From positions 1 through 17,837 of the forward strand of contig CAMNQO010000011.1 in assembly GCA_946549475.1 (NCBI GenBank): a stretch of DNA of 17,837 nucleotides, written 5' to 3'. Shown piece after piece: positions 1 to 7,435 of this stretch (position 1 is its first letter; every line of letters begins with the position of its first letter). The translations under genes and the position numbers were made by a program. Under the pieces are notes generated by a model. That model had not been told where the DNA came from and made no database searches. It saw only the letters and a list, made by a program, of their open reading frames with translations. This DNA is from an uncultured Bacteroidales bacterium. GTDB taxonomy: Bacteria; Bacteroidota; Bacteroidia; Bacteroidales; UBA932.

Positions 1-41
1 AGGTAGTCTATGCCCGTTTCCGGTAAATCGCAGCCGGAATA

Positions 42-71
42 TTTGGAATATCGGAAAAAATCGTATATTTG
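42..71 (+). promoter_or_regulatory. Candidate Bacteroidota promoter for the ten-gene operon
   Basis: A perfect -7 element of the Bacteroidota primary-sigma type (TAnnTTTG), TATATTTG, lies at 64-71. A TTTG at 42-45 stands 18 bases upstream, close to the usual 19-21 spacing for the -33 element. Transcription would begin near 77-79, giving a leader of about 260 bases before the first start codon at 341. I see no other TAnnTTTG match between 72 and 340. The assignment is from motif and spacing only. Confidence 0.5.
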
Positions 72-133
72 CACCGGATTGCGCACCTTGTTGCGCCGTC
101 CGTTGACATAAAAGCATTTGCGCTTTGCCCTTT

Positions 134-266
134 GTGTTGAAACCTAGGAAATTTCAAGACTGATAGATAGAGCAAGACGGAAAGTGCCAGTGCATTAGCA
201 CGGGCCTCTGTATCTATCTCGGTTTTCCTAGGACCTCAACACGGACAGTCGGCCCGTGTTTTTTTT
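134..266 (+). promoter_or_regulatory. Structured leader with two mutually exclusive hairpins (possible attenuator or small RNA)
   Basis: The left arm carries GTGTTGA (134-140), CCTAGGAAA (143-151) and GATAGATA (162-169). The right arm carries TATCTATC (211-218), TTTCCTAGG (224-232) and TCAACAC (236-242). All three blocks pair in order, giving a 109-base imperfect hairpin. Inside its loop lies AGCACGGGCC (197-206), which can instead pair with GGCCCGTGTT (251-260) to make a terminator followed by T. The two structures cannot form together unless as a pseudoknot. This is the layout of an attenuator, or of a stand-alone RNA of roughly 190 bases starting at the promoter near 64-71. It matches no riboswitch class I recognise. 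The remaining bases of 1-340 upstream of it hold only the promoter and weak short hairpins. Confidence 0.45.
197..266 (+). terminator. Terminator-like hairpin with T8 tract inside the leader
   Basis: A 10-base stem, AGCACGGGCC (197-206) with GGCCCGTGTT (251-260, one G-T pair), is followed by T continuing to 266 (eight T after the last G). The loop is 44 bases, much longer than in ordinary terminators, because it contains the right arm of the larger inverted repeat. It lies between the promoter and the first gene of the operon, so it would be conditional or would end a short RNA. Confidence 0.45.
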
Positions 267-299
267 ATGTCCGGAATGAAACTTAGGAAAACCAAATAA
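267..299 (+). other. Ten-codon upstream mini-ORF
   Basis: An ATG immediately after the T tract of the leader terminator opens a frame of ten codons (MSGMKLRKTK) that stops in the first unit of the 11-bp repeat. It is out of frame with the gene at 341. Its position between a conditional terminator and the first gene is suggestive of a leader peptide, but an ORF of this size is expected by chance. The DNA also contains a degenerate copy of the TGAAACCTAGGAAA motif (277-290). Confidence 0.15.
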
Positions 300-340
300 C
301 AACCAAATAACAACCAAATAACAACCAAATAACAACCAAA
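290..340 (+). repeat. 11-bp tandem repeat, four full copies plus a partial
   Basis: The unit AACCAAATAAC occurs without mismatch at 290-300, 301-311, 312-322 and 323-333. AACCAAA at 334-340 then runs directly into the ATG at 341. The repeat therefore occupies the whole translation-initiation region of the first operon gene. Bacteroidota do not rely on Shine-Dalgarno pairing and favour A-rich start regions, so an unstructured A-rich repeat is a plausible initiation enhancer. Identical short units are also prone to slippage, so copy number may vary between strains. Confidence 0.9.
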
Positions 341-1744
341 ATGAAAAAAACATTTCTTTTTGCCGCAGCCCTGCTCCTTGGGGCGGGTGTCAGCCTTTCT
401 GCCCAAGAAACTTCGCAGTCAGACAATCTGCCCATGTATCAGAGAAGTTCGCTGCACATGATCCTGCTCAGGACGGATGAGCCTTTGCTGGCCGACGGTC
501 AGGATTTCTCTTCGCTGATTACCGAAGCCTGGTCGAACTATCCTTTTCCGGACAAATACAACCAGCATGCGATTCCCTTCACGGAGGCGTACGGTGGAGC
601 GCCCAAGGGCTCGTTGATGGAGATCCTGCATACCTTCAGGGGTAAAAAAGTGGAGGACTGGGGCATTGACGATGTCGTCCTGTTGCAGCAGAAACTTTCC
701 AAGAACAAAGAGTACAACGATCAGTTGGTGGCTGCGACGCAGGGTATCATCAGCGACCAGAAAATCGGCAACCAGTTGATGAAAAAGTGGTTCAACATCC
801 AGCCGGACGGCAGTTGGGACTGGAACCTCCTCTCAGAGCGTGCGTTGTACAATGCCAGCCAGTCGGCCGTCGCAGAGGCGGAAGCGACCGTAGCCGGCAT
901 CCGGAAAATCATGGATGACGGAGAAAATCTGATTGCCAATACTTTCGTAACCTTTTCCAAACTGGCTTTCTATGAGACCGAACCCGTATCTGCCCTGACG
1001 CGGGACCTGGCCTATGTCGTAGCCAGTCAGGTTCCGGAACCCGCCAGAACGATAGCCGTTACCTCGGCCAATGTCGCCTATGCTGCCACCAAAAGGGGCT
1101 ATACGGCCGAAACGACGACGGCTCTGTACAAACTGGATTGGAACGAAGATGTCCAGGCGGCTTTCTATGCGATGTTCAAGGAAGATGGAAAAATCGACAT
1201 GGCCGCTTTCGACGCTTACGAGTTCCCGATGTCCCTGGTCGGTATCGACAAGGCGAACAGCAATACGATCGATGCGCTTGGCGGACTGTCCCAGGCCTTG
1301 GGCGTGGATGATGTCATCAAGGACTTCGGCGGAAAAGGACTGGCCAAGGATCTTTCCGACCTGTTTCAGCAGACCATCATCCGCAATATAGATAAAATCC
1401 TGGCGGTCATGGGTAAGAACTATGAGGTCTTTGCGCCGGTGAGCCAGATTATTTCCGTCAATCCGATTGTCGCCGATCTGGGAATGAAGGAAGGATTGAA
1501 GGGTGGAGAGAAATTCGACCTGTTGGAGCCGGTCGTCGATCCGCAGACCGGTGCAGTCGAATGGAAATCCATCGGCCAGCTCTCCGTCAGCAAAGGAAAG
1601 TTGTGGGACAACCGTTATGCGCTGACCGATGATGCCAAGGCTGCCGCCGACAAGGCTGCGGTCAAGGGCAGCGTCCTGACGCCCAACAACAAGAAAGCGG
1701 CTGTCGGGATGGTGGTCAAGCAGGTTGTGAAAAAGAAAAAATAA
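341..1744 (+). CDS. Secreted protein of unknown function, possible FlgT-C-like tail
   Basis: A 467-residue protein with a clear signal peptide (Lys-Lys, hydrophobic 5-20, cleavage likely after SLSA at about residue 21). It should be released into the periplasm or to the surface. Residues 60-360 look mainly helical with no motif I can name. Around residues 365-425 the sequence has a pattern of conserved Gly, a DLLEP strand and a DPQTG turn (LGMKEGLKGGEKF). This resembles the small beta domain at the C-terminus of flagellar assembly protein T (FlgT_C), here without any flagellar gene nearby. That resemblance is my inference, at low certainty. The tail is Ala- and Lys-rich and ends in a basic run. 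It is the first gene of the operon; the ATG directly follows the 11-bp repeat, and the next gene starts three bases after its stop. Confidence 0.85.
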   Translation: MKKTFLFAAALLLGAGVSLSAQETSQSDNLPMYQRSSLHMILLRTDEPLLADGQDFSSLITEAWSNYPFPDKYNQHAIPFTEAYGGAPKGSLMEILHTFRGKKVEDWGIDDVVLLQQKLSKNKEYNDQLVAATQGIISDQKIGNQLMKKWFNIQPDGSWDWNLLSERALYNASQSAVAEAEATVAGIRKIMDDGENLIANTFVTFSKLAFYETEPVSALTRDLAYVVASQVPEPARTIAVTSANVAYAATKRGYTAETTTALYKLDWNEDVQAAFYAMFKEDGKIDMAAFDAYEFPMSLVGIDKANSNTIDALGGLSQALGVDDVIKDFGGKGLAKDLSDLFQQTIIRNIDKILAVMGKNYEVFAPVSQIISVNPIVADLGMKEGLKGGEKFDLLEPVVDPQTGAVEWKSIGQLSVSKGKLWDNRYALTDDAKAAADKAAVKGSVLTPNNKKAAVGMVVKQVVKKKK

Positions 1745-1747
1745 GCC

Positions 1748-2278
1748 ATGAAAAAAAAGATTGGATTATTGATGCTCCTGTCCGTGTTGCTGGGGACGGT
1801 CTCTTGTTCGACGGCGCGGAAAGCGACGGCGGACAAGGACACGCTCCAGTGGCGTTATGAAGTTGAGGCCGTCGCCGGACAGGCCCGGCAAGGTTATATC
1901 CTCGTTAAAGTCTGGACTTATTCCAAGGACAAAAATGTGGCCGTCGGCCAAGCCGGAAAAAATGCGGTACATGGCGTATTGTTCAAGGGCGTGCCCCCTT
2001 TGACGGATGGCGGCAACCGCATACCCGCACAAAAGCCGCTGATTACCGAGGCGGGCGTGGAAGAGCGGAATCAGGATTTCTTCAAGGTCTTTTTCGCCGA
2101 CGGCGGGAAATACCAGAAATATGTCCAATTCATCAACAATGGCATACCTGCAACAGGTGACATCCTGAAAGTCGGCAAGGAATATAAAATCGCCGTCAAA
2201 GTCTCCGTTGCCAAGGATGCCTTGAGGCGTGAAATGGAGGCGGACGGCATCATCGCTAAACTGGGAACCGGCTTCTGA
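1748..2278 (+). CDS. Putative lipoprotein, unknown function
   Basis: A 176-residue protein with a lipoprotein-type signal: a Lys-rich start, a hydrophobic run, then GTVSC with Cys20 as the likely lipidated residue. The lipobox is not canonical at -3 (Thr), which is tolerated in Bacteroidota. The mature part has a conserved-looking core (ILVKVWTYSKDKNVAVGQAG, then a DFFKVFFADGGKY stretch near residues 113-126). It looks like a family of hypothetical Bacteroides envelope proteins I have seen, but I know no named domain for it. It sits 3 bases after the first gene and 17 before the third, so it is co-transcribed. Probable location: periplasmic face of a membrane. Confidence 0.8.
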   Translation: MKKKIGLLMLLSVLLGTVSCSTARKATADKDTLQWRYEVEAVAGQARQGYILVKVWTYSKDKNVAVGQAGKNAVHGVLFKGVPPLTDGGNRIPAQKPLITEAGVEERNQDFFKVFFADGGKYQKYVQFINNGIPATGDILKVGKEYKIAVKVSVAKDALRREMEADGIIAKLGTGF

Positions 2279-2295
2279 ACCGGTCATGTATCTGT

Positions 2296-3252
2296 ATGAA
2301 AAGGATTGTTCTTATTCTCTGGCTCGCTTCGCTCTCGCTCGCCGCTTATTCTCAGGCGAAGAAGCCGACCATCATGGTGATTCCCGGCGACAACTGGTGT
2401 GTCAAAAACAATTATGTCCAGGTCTATGATGATCTGGGCAAGACCGCAGAAGTTCCGGATTATCGCAAAGCGCTTCGCAATGATTCGGATATGCTTCTGG
2501 CCATCAGTAAGATCGGAGAGATGATGGCCGAGCGGGATTTCCCGCTGAAAAGTCTGGAGTCCTGCCTGAAGACCCTTGACAATCAGGCTGCGGAGGACGG
2601 ATTGCTGGTCAGCAAAGGCGGAGACGGCGTAGCCGAGTCGCCGATAGACCGTTTGAAGAAGACGGCCAAGGCGGATATCTGGATGCAACTCAACTACACC
2701 ATCAACCATGTCGGCCCCAGAAGGTCGTTGACCTTTAATCTGCAAGGATTCGATGCTTATACGGACAAGCAGATTGCCGCCGCTTCCGGGACAAGCGATC
2801 TCAAGTCTCCGACGACCGAGACGGCCATACTGTTGGAGGAGGCCGTGTTGATGCACATAGACAGTTTTAACGACCAGTTGAAGTCCTATTTTGACGATTT
2901 GTTCGAGAACGGCCGCGAAATCGTCGTCCGGATTAAAGTCTGGGACAGTTTTGAAGAGGGACTTGAAAAGGAGTTCGACGGCGTGGAACTGGGCGAAATT
3001 ATCGAGAAATGGATGGCTGAAAATACGGTCCGGGGCCGTTTCAGCACCTCGGAGGCGACTGAAAACAGGATGCTGTTCGAGCAGGTCCGAATCCCGATGG
3101 AAGAGACTTCGGAGAATGGTTCCGTCCGGGCGGTCGATGCCAGATACTGGGTGGGTAAACTCCGGAAGTTGCTGCGCAAGCAATACGATGTGGAGTCTAA
3201 ACTGATGATGCAAGGCCTGGGACAGGCCCAACTTGTCATAGGAGAGAAGTAA
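2296..3252 (+). CDS. DUF6175 family exported protein
   Basis: A 318-residue exported protein with a signal peptide ending near AAYSQ (about residue 20). The mature start, KKPTIMVIPGDNWC, and the internal blocks DFPLKSLES, ESPIDRLKKTAKADIWMQL, TFNLQGFDAYTDKQIA and GRFSTSEATENRMLFEQVRI are the signature I associate with the DUF6175 family of Bacteroidales. The biochemical role of that family is not known to me. The TIMVIP start and the alpha/beta pattern recall the CsgG/LpoB/TolB-N type of envelope fold, which is inference only. It follows the lipoprotein gene by 17 bases and precedes the next gene by one base. Confidence 0.75.
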   Translation: MKRIVLILWLASLSLAAYSQAKKPTIMVIPGDNWCVKNNYVQVYDDLGKTAEVPDYRKALRNDSDMLLAISKIGEMMAERDFPLKSLESCLKTLDNQAAEDGLLVSKGGDGVAESPIDRLKKTAKADIWMQLNYTINHVGPRRSLTFNLQGFDAYTDKQIAAASGTSDLKSPTTETAILLEEAVLMHIDSFNDQLKSYFDDLFENGREIVVRIKVWDSFEEGLEKEFDGVELGEIIEKWMAENTVRGRFSTSEATENRMLFEQVRIPMEETSENGSVRAVDARYWVGKLRKLLRKQYDVESKLMMQGLGQAQLVIGEK

Positions 3253-3253
3253 G

Positions 3254-4108
3254 ATGCGAAAATTATTATCAAGGTTTTTGACGGCGGCGCTGCTGCTCTC
3301 CTGCGCGGTGGCCGCCCGCAGCCAGTCCGCCAATTATGCACCGGGGAAAGTGGGCTTCACGCCGCTGTATGCCACTTCCGACAGCCGGATTCCGCAGGCG
3401 GCCCGGGATCTGATGCAGAGCAAACTGACGCAGGTCGTCATGCGCAACGGCTTCGGCTCGATGTCCGACCGCTATGTCCTCTCGGCCAAAATCATCGATG
3501 AGAGTCTGGAAACGACGGCTGCCGCTCCCGTGCAGTTTGTCCGCAAAATCTCCGTACAGATGCTGGCTTATGACATGGAGTCCAAAGCGCTGGTGGGCGA
3601 GACGACCGTTTCCCTGACAGGTATTGACAAAAGTGCCGAGAAGGCCCTGATGGCCGCCTTGCGCCAGTTGCAGCCCAAAACGGCCCGGATGACCGCCTTC
3701 ATCCAGAATGCTTCTTCTGCGATTGTCGATGCGTTCAACAGAAATCTGGGCAATATGCTCAAGAAGGTGTCTTTCCTGTCGGAGCAAGGACAGTTTGACG
3801 AGGCACTTGTTTCGTTGGCGCAGATTCCGGAAAGCGTGGACCGTTATGACGAAGTCCTGGCGCTCGCAGGGAAAATAGCGGCCGCCAAAGCGGAAGATGC
3901 CCGCCTGAAGGCGATCGCTCAGGCGGAAGCCGCCCGGAAGCAGCACGTCCGCGATTCACTGGCCCGGGAGCAAGCCAAGGCGCAAAAAGAAGAGGTGCTT
4001 GCACAGGAGGCGATGCGCATTGCGCTGGAAAAAGAGGCCGTCAAGGCCGAGCGGGACAGTCGGCTCCAGTCATGGAAAGAATGGCTTTTAGGTAGTTTTG
4101 TAAAATGA
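3254..4108 (+). CDS. Envelope protein with C-terminal coiled coil
   Basis: A 284-residue exported protein. The N-terminus can be read as an ordinary signal peptide ending near ARSQ (residue 24) or as a lipoprotein signal with LLSC at Cys17. Residues 28-165 form an alpha/beta domain (KVGFTPLYA start, then long helices) that may be CsgG-like, although I see no diagnostic motif. Residues 166-208 look like one helix-turn-helix of TPR type (SEQGQFDEALVSLAQIP). Residues 208-275 are an Ala/Glu/Lys/Arg-rich coiled coil. The tail resembles assembly proteins that form oligomers or reach across the periplasm. It starts one base after the DUF6175 stop and overlaps the next gene by four bases (ATGA), implying translational coupling. 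Confidence 0.75.
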   Translation: MRKLLSRFLTAALLLSCAVAARSQSANYAPGKVGFTPLYATSDSRIPQAARDLMQSKLTQVVMRNGFGSMSDRYVLSAKIIDESLETTAAAPVQFVRKISVQMLAYDMESKALVGETTVSLTGIDKSAEKALMAALRQLQPKTARMTAFIQNASSAIVDAFNRNLGNMLKKVSFLSEQGQFDEALVSLAQIPESVDRYDEVLALAGKIAAAKAEDARLKAIAQAEAARKQHVRDSLAREQAKAQKEEVLAQEAMRIALEKEAVKAERDSRLQSWKEWLLGSFVK

Positions 4109-4644
4109 AATGTCCCCGTTGCGGAGAGGAAATGCCTCTCATTTCCCAAGTTTGTCCCCGTTGTGGCTATGTCCGTCAGGCTGATGTGGATGCTGCCGCT
4201 CTGGCCGAGTCGATTCATCAGGCCGTGCTGGCTCTTTCCGCCTGTGCCGAGACTTCCGGAAGAGGGGTCTGCCGTTTTGTCCCGCTATTCTTCCTGATTG
4301 CCGGCTTGGGATGTATGGTGCTGGCTTTCAAGAGCGGAGCTGCCTTGATAGGCATCCTTTCCCTGCTTCTGCTGCTGGCTGCGGCGATTGCTTTCTTTAC
4401 CAGAAAGCGTGATCATGAGGAACATTCGGTTGAGGCCCGTCTGGCGTTTGAGGAAGCGAAAATGAAGGTGCAGAACTATTTCAGCGGAAGTCTGGAAATG
4501 GAACAGTTGATCCGGGATGGCGAGCGCAAGATGGCGACAGCCGAAAACGCCATCCGCATGCGCCGTTCCCGGGAAAACCGTCTCGGCAGGACAATCTGTG
4601 CCGCACTGCTCCTTTTGTTTTTGATACTTGTTTTACTTTCTTGA
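4105..4644 (+). CDS. Zinc-ribbon membrane protein
   Basis: A 179-residue protein opening with a four-cysteine zinc ribbon (CPRCG at 3-7 and CPRCG at 17-21). Hydrophobic helices follow at about 59-76 and 79-98, then a charged helical segment (104-160) and a last membrane helix at 162-178. With no signal peptide, the zinc ribbon should face the cytoplasm. Many SPFH proteins of the COG4260 type carry a C-terminal zinc ribbon. Here the ribbon is on a separate membrane protein encoded immediately before the SPFH gene, so a direct partnership is a reasonable inference. The start overlaps the previous gene by four bases. Confidence 0.8.
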   Translation: MKCPRCGEEMPLISQVCPRCGYVRQADVDAAALAESIHQAVLALSACAETSGRGVCRFVPLFFLIAGLGCMVLAFKSGAALIGILSLLLLLAAAIAFFTRKRDHEEHSVEARLAFEEAKMKVQNYFSGSLEMEQLIRDGERKMATAENAIRMRRSRENRLGRTICAALLLLFLILVLLS

Positions 4645-4646
4645 TA

Positions 4647-5984
4647 ATGAGCGATAAAAAGATTATTGATATTTTTAAGAGAAAGCCGATGATGGATATC
4701 ATCCGTTGCGATGAGCAGGATTATCTGGTCTGGAAATGGTCGCCGGCGGGAGATGTGACCGGTTCCAGGGCCAATTCCATCCGCTATGGTTCATCCTTGC
4801 GCGTCAAGGACGGCGAAGTCGCCGTGTTTGTGTACAAACAGCAGGACGGGACGATGCAGGACTATATCGAAGGTCCCTTTGACATGACTATCAATACCGC
4901 CAACTTCCCGGTGCTGTCTTCCATCGTAGGAGCGGCTTTCGGCGGGAGTTCTCCCTTTCAGGCAGAGGTCTATTTCATCAATCGGGAACTGCATCCGATG
5001 CGTTTCTTTATCGGAAACATCGGCATTGTCGATTTGGCAACCATGCAGGAGGCAGTCTTCGAAGCCAAAATGTCCGCATCATTTTCCGTTGAAAATTATC
5101 GTTCTTTCGTCCGGCTTCACCGGATGCGGAGCCTGTCCTGGAACGAACTCAAAGAAAAACTGGAAGCGTTGATGGAGGCTGAATTCAAGAATGTGGCCAA
5201 TGATCTGTTGCTGGAGCGCAAAGTGCCCGTGGAACAGTTGGCTGCCGGTCTGCGCAGCGAACTCAGCCGTCGCCTTTCCGAACGCTTGAAGTCCATTTAT
5301 GAAGAGCAGTATGCGTTGTCCGTAACCCGTTTTGACATTTCTGATTTCAAGTTGACAGGCGGTCGTTACGCCCGTCAGTTGGAGCGGATGGACGCCCTCT
5401 ATGACAAGCAGAATGAAGTTGCCATGTCCAATCTCGACATTGCCCAGGAAAACATGAAAGAAAGCATGGCGATTCAGCGGGAAATCACCCGGGAAGGAGG
5501 CATGCTCGGTGTGCGTCAGGCCCATCTCGGGGCGTTTCAGATTGAAAAACAGGCTGAAGTCGGCGTGGCAACGGCGGAAGGGTTGGGAAAAATGGGTTCC
5601 AACGCCGGCAGCGGCATGGGTGACGGAGGCGGAACCGGCGGCGGGATGAATCCGGCTGCCATGATGACTTCCATGATGATGGGGGCCGCCATGGGCGGAA
5701 ATCTCGCCAATATGGCCGCCGGCATGGGCTCCGGGCTTGCCGTGCCGCAACCACCCGTACCTCCTGCGGCTCCCGTCCGCCAGTATCATATTGCCAAAGA
5801 CGGGCAGAGCCTCGGGCCTTACACCCAGTCCCAATTGCAGCAGATGCTCGTAGCAGGAAGCATCGGTCCTTCCACTTATGTGTGGGCAGCCGGAATGACA
5901 GCGTGGGCCGTATTGTCCTCCCTCCCGGAACTGGCCGGGCTCTGCGTGGCCCCTCCGCCAGTCCCGACATCAGAAAACCAGTAA
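4647..5984 (+). CDS. SPFH (Band 7) domain protein with C-terminal GYF_2 domain
   Basis: A 445-residue cytoplasmic or membrane-peripheral protein. Residues 20-235 form an SPFH domain of the COG4260/YdjI-like branch, seen from VKDGEVAVFV (53-62), the GPF turn (76-78), PVLSSIVGAAFGGSSPFQAE (88-107) and VYFINRE. Residues 236-310 are helical. Residues 315-378 are a Gly- and Met-rich linker with many Met residues. Residues 380-432 are a GYF_2 domain (IAKDGQSLGPYTQSQLQQML, later TAWAVLSSLPEL). SPFH proteins build oligomeric rings on membranes and scaffold partners; relatives in Bacillus act in membrane stress, which is known of the family and not shown here. I chose the ATG at 4647. A TTG at 4641 would add two residues and overlap the previous stop. 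Confidence 0.88.
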   Translation: MSDKKIIDIFKRKPMMDIIRCDEQDYLVWKWSPAGDVTGSRANSIRYGSSLRVKDGEVAVFVYKQQDGTMQDYIEGPFDMTINTANFPVLSSIVGAAFGGSSPFQAEVYFINRELHPMRFFIGNIGIVDLATMQEAVFEAKMSASFSVENYRSFVRLHRMRSLSWNELKEKLEALMEAEFKNVANDLLLERKVPVEQLAAGLRSELSRRLSERLKSIYEEQYALSVTRFDISDFKLTGGRYARQLERMDALYDKQNEVAMSNLDIAQENMKESMAIQREITREGGMLGVRQAHLGAFQIEKQAEVGVATAEGLGKMGSNAGSGMGDGGGTGGGMNPAAMMTSMMMGAAMGGNLANMAAGMGSGLAVPQPPVPPAAPVRQYHIAKDGQSLGPYTQSQLQQMLVAGSIGPSTYVWAAGMTAWAVLSSLPELAGLCVAPPPVPTSENQ

Positions 5985-5995
5985 ATGAGAATGTC

Positions 5996-6184
5996 ATGAA
6001 ACAGGAAAACCACTTTCAGGACATGATGGATCTGTCCCGCAGCGAAAAGGTCATGGAACAGTATGACCGCATCGTCGGGCAAGTTTATGAAAACAGTGTC
6101 CCCCATATCAGCAACAAGGAATTGTATGACAACCTCCTGAAGAATCAATCCTCTTCGGACAAAAAAGAAGAAACCGATGACTGA
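5996..6184 (+). CDS. Small acidic hypothetical protein, 62 residues
   Basis: The frame begins with MKQENHFQDMMDLSRSEKVM and ends with a Lys/Glu/Asp-rich tail. There is no signal peptide or membrane segment, so it is cytoplasmic. The frame is open further upstream into the SPFH gene, but the ATG at 5996, 11 bases after the SPFH stop, is the sensible start. The stop overlaps the next gene by eight bases, so it is embedded in the operon. No family is recognised. It may be an adaptor of the SPFH/GYF_2 protein; this rests on position only. Confidence 0.65.
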   Translation: MKQENHFQDMMDLSRSEKVMEQYDRIVGQVYENSVPHISNKELYDNLLKNQSSSDKKEETDD

Positions 6185-6524
6185 CTTGAAAATCAACCGT
6201 TTATATCTTACGGTCAGCGTCTTGTTCCTGGCGGTATGCCTGCTGGCATTCCTGACGACGGATGCACCGCGTTATATGGCTGTCGCTACCCCTCTGCTGT
6301 GTTTTCTCCCTTTTACCGTGATGCTGGCGCTCCGTTTTGAAGGAAAAGGACGGAACAATGTCAACCTCAAACTCCTTTCCGGCATCTTTGGCGTAGCTTT
6401 GCTGTTGCTGGGCATTGTCCTGGCCATCGTGCAGCCCGCTCCGGTCTGGTATATTTCCCTGAATGCCGTCCTGCTGCTGGTTTGGCTGCTTTTGTCCTAT
6501 TTCATCATCTCGGTGCGCCCGTGA
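6177..6524 (+). CDS. Small four-helix membrane protein
   Basis: A 115-residue, strongly hydrophobic protein with helices at about 9-27, 33-52, 66-85 and 90-112. A short basic loop (RFEGKGRNN, 53-61) joins helices 2 and 3. There is almost nothing outside the membrane. No family is recognised and no charged transport motif is visible. It overlaps the gene before by eight bases and the gene after by four (GTGA), so it is translated as part of the operon, probably as an integral subunit. Confidence 0.75.
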   Translation: MTDLKINRLYLTVSVLFLAVCLLAFLTTDAPRYMAVATPLLCFLPFTVMLALRFEGKGRNNVNLKLLSGIFGVALLLLGIVLAIVQPAPVWYISLNAVLLLVWLLLSYFIISVRP

Positions 6525-7435
6525 AACGCCTGCTGCTGTTCATATTTCTGACGGCTCTGTCCCTGTGTGTCTGCGCACGGGGAATTCCGGTCAGGTCGGC
6601 GGATCCTCCTTCCGCCCCCGGGTGGATACATGGCAGCGAGAGCGGCTATGTCATCGCTTCGGCACAGGCGGATGACCAGCAGGAAGCCAGGGACCGTTGT
6701 TTCCGCAACATCCAGGCGGAAATTCTCCATGCCGTGGCCGTCAACATTTCCGCTTCGTCCCTGTATGCGTCCCAGTCTTATACGGCGGACGGCGATACGC
6801 AGGTGCAGCAGTTGTATCAGGAAGACATCAGGACGGCTGCCGCCAGCCTGCCTTTTCTGACCGGGCTGACCACGGCCAATGCGGAGGTCTGGACGGAAGA
6901 GTCGGAAGGGGGATGGCGCTGCTACATGAAATATCCTTTCCCCCGCGAGGACCAGGACAGACTTTCGGCCCAGTTTCTTGCTTACGATGCAGAGCAGAAT
7001 GTCCGTTTTGCCCGTTTGCAGCAGGAATTGGGGACCTTTACGGATATCGACTGGATCTCCGCATACATCGGAGAAGTGGAGACGCTGCGGACGTATTTTT
7101 TCGATGCGGTACGCAAGTCGGAGGCGGAAGGGCTGAAAAGGCAGTTTCTGGAAGCATCCGGACGCATCGCCGTGACGCCGGTAGCCAACGAACCGGGGCT
7201 TTTCCGTTACCGTCTGACCCTGGACGGCCGGACGATGACGACTTCGCTCGTTCCGCAGACTCGTTGCGAGACGGTCGATCCCATCGTTTATACGGCGGAA
7301 GAAGACGGCATTTGCCGTCTGGAGTATTCCACGCAGTATTGTCTGCCGGGTGACGAGAACAAGATTACGCTGCTCTATCCGTTCAAGTATAACAAACTGA
7401 AATATTTTATTCACTTTAATCTTTCACAAAAATGA
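6521..7435 (+). CDS. LPP20-like exported protein
   Basis: A 304-residue protein. The start is GTG at 6521, which overlaps the previous TGA. It gives a good signal peptide, (V/M)KRLLLFIFLTALSLCVCA. Starting at the ATG at 6482 would place 13 residues before that signal and deepen the overlap, so the GTG is preferred. Residues about 30-140 (WIHGSESGYVIASAQADD, QEARDRCFRNIQAEI, AVAVNISAS) fit the LPP20/FlgT-N type fold, in which an ASAQA strand is followed by a long helix. The C-terminal half is beta-rich with no named domain. It overlaps the following LPP20-like lipoprotein gene by four bases, so the two are probably made in a fixed ratio. Confidence 0.72.
   Translation: MKRLLLFIFLTALSLCVCARGIPVRSADPPSAPGWIHGSESGYVIASAQADDQQEARDRCFRNIQAEILHAVAVNISASSLYASQSYTADGDTQVQQLYQEDIRTAAASLPFLTGLTTANAEVWTEESEGGWRCYMKYPFPREDQDRLSAQFLAYDAEQNVRFARLQQELGTFTDIDWISAYIGEVETLRTYFFDAVRKSEAEGLKRQFLEASGRIAVTPVANEPGLFRYRLTLDGRTMTTSLVPQTRCETVDPIVYTAEEDGICRLEYSTQYCLPGDENKITLLYPFKYNKLKYFIHFNLSQK

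Noticed and set aside
18..39. Terminator of an upstream gene (TTCCGG with CCGGAA)
   Set aside because: A six-base stem with a ten-base loop and no T tract; it is too weak to call.
103..127. E. coli-type promoter beginning TTGACA
   Set aside because: Bacteroidota primary sigma factors do not use this consensus, and no matching -10 is found at the right spacing.
134..242. Invertible promoter flanked by inverted repeats
   Set aside because: The arms differ in spacing and sequence, neither orientation of the inner segment contains a TAnnTTTG element, and no recombinase gene is nearby.
134..242. Integron attC-like site
   Set aside because: The ends read GTTGAAA and GTTGAGG rather than the GTTRRRY core, and there is no integron integrase or cassette structure.
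290..340. CRISPR-like array
   Set aside because: The units are 11 bases and directly adjacent, without spacers.
2284..3333. Long antisense frame (349 codons) opposite the DUF6175 gene
   Set aside because: It lies wholly opposite a gene with a signal peptide and recognised family blocks. Its translation lacks any domain or export signal, and long antisense frames are common in GC-rich coding DNA.
5882..6184. Longer 100-residue version of the small acidic protein
   Set aside because: The extra N-terminal part overlaps the GYF_2 coding region by about 100 bases, and the ATG at 5996 directly after the SPFH stop explains the gene.
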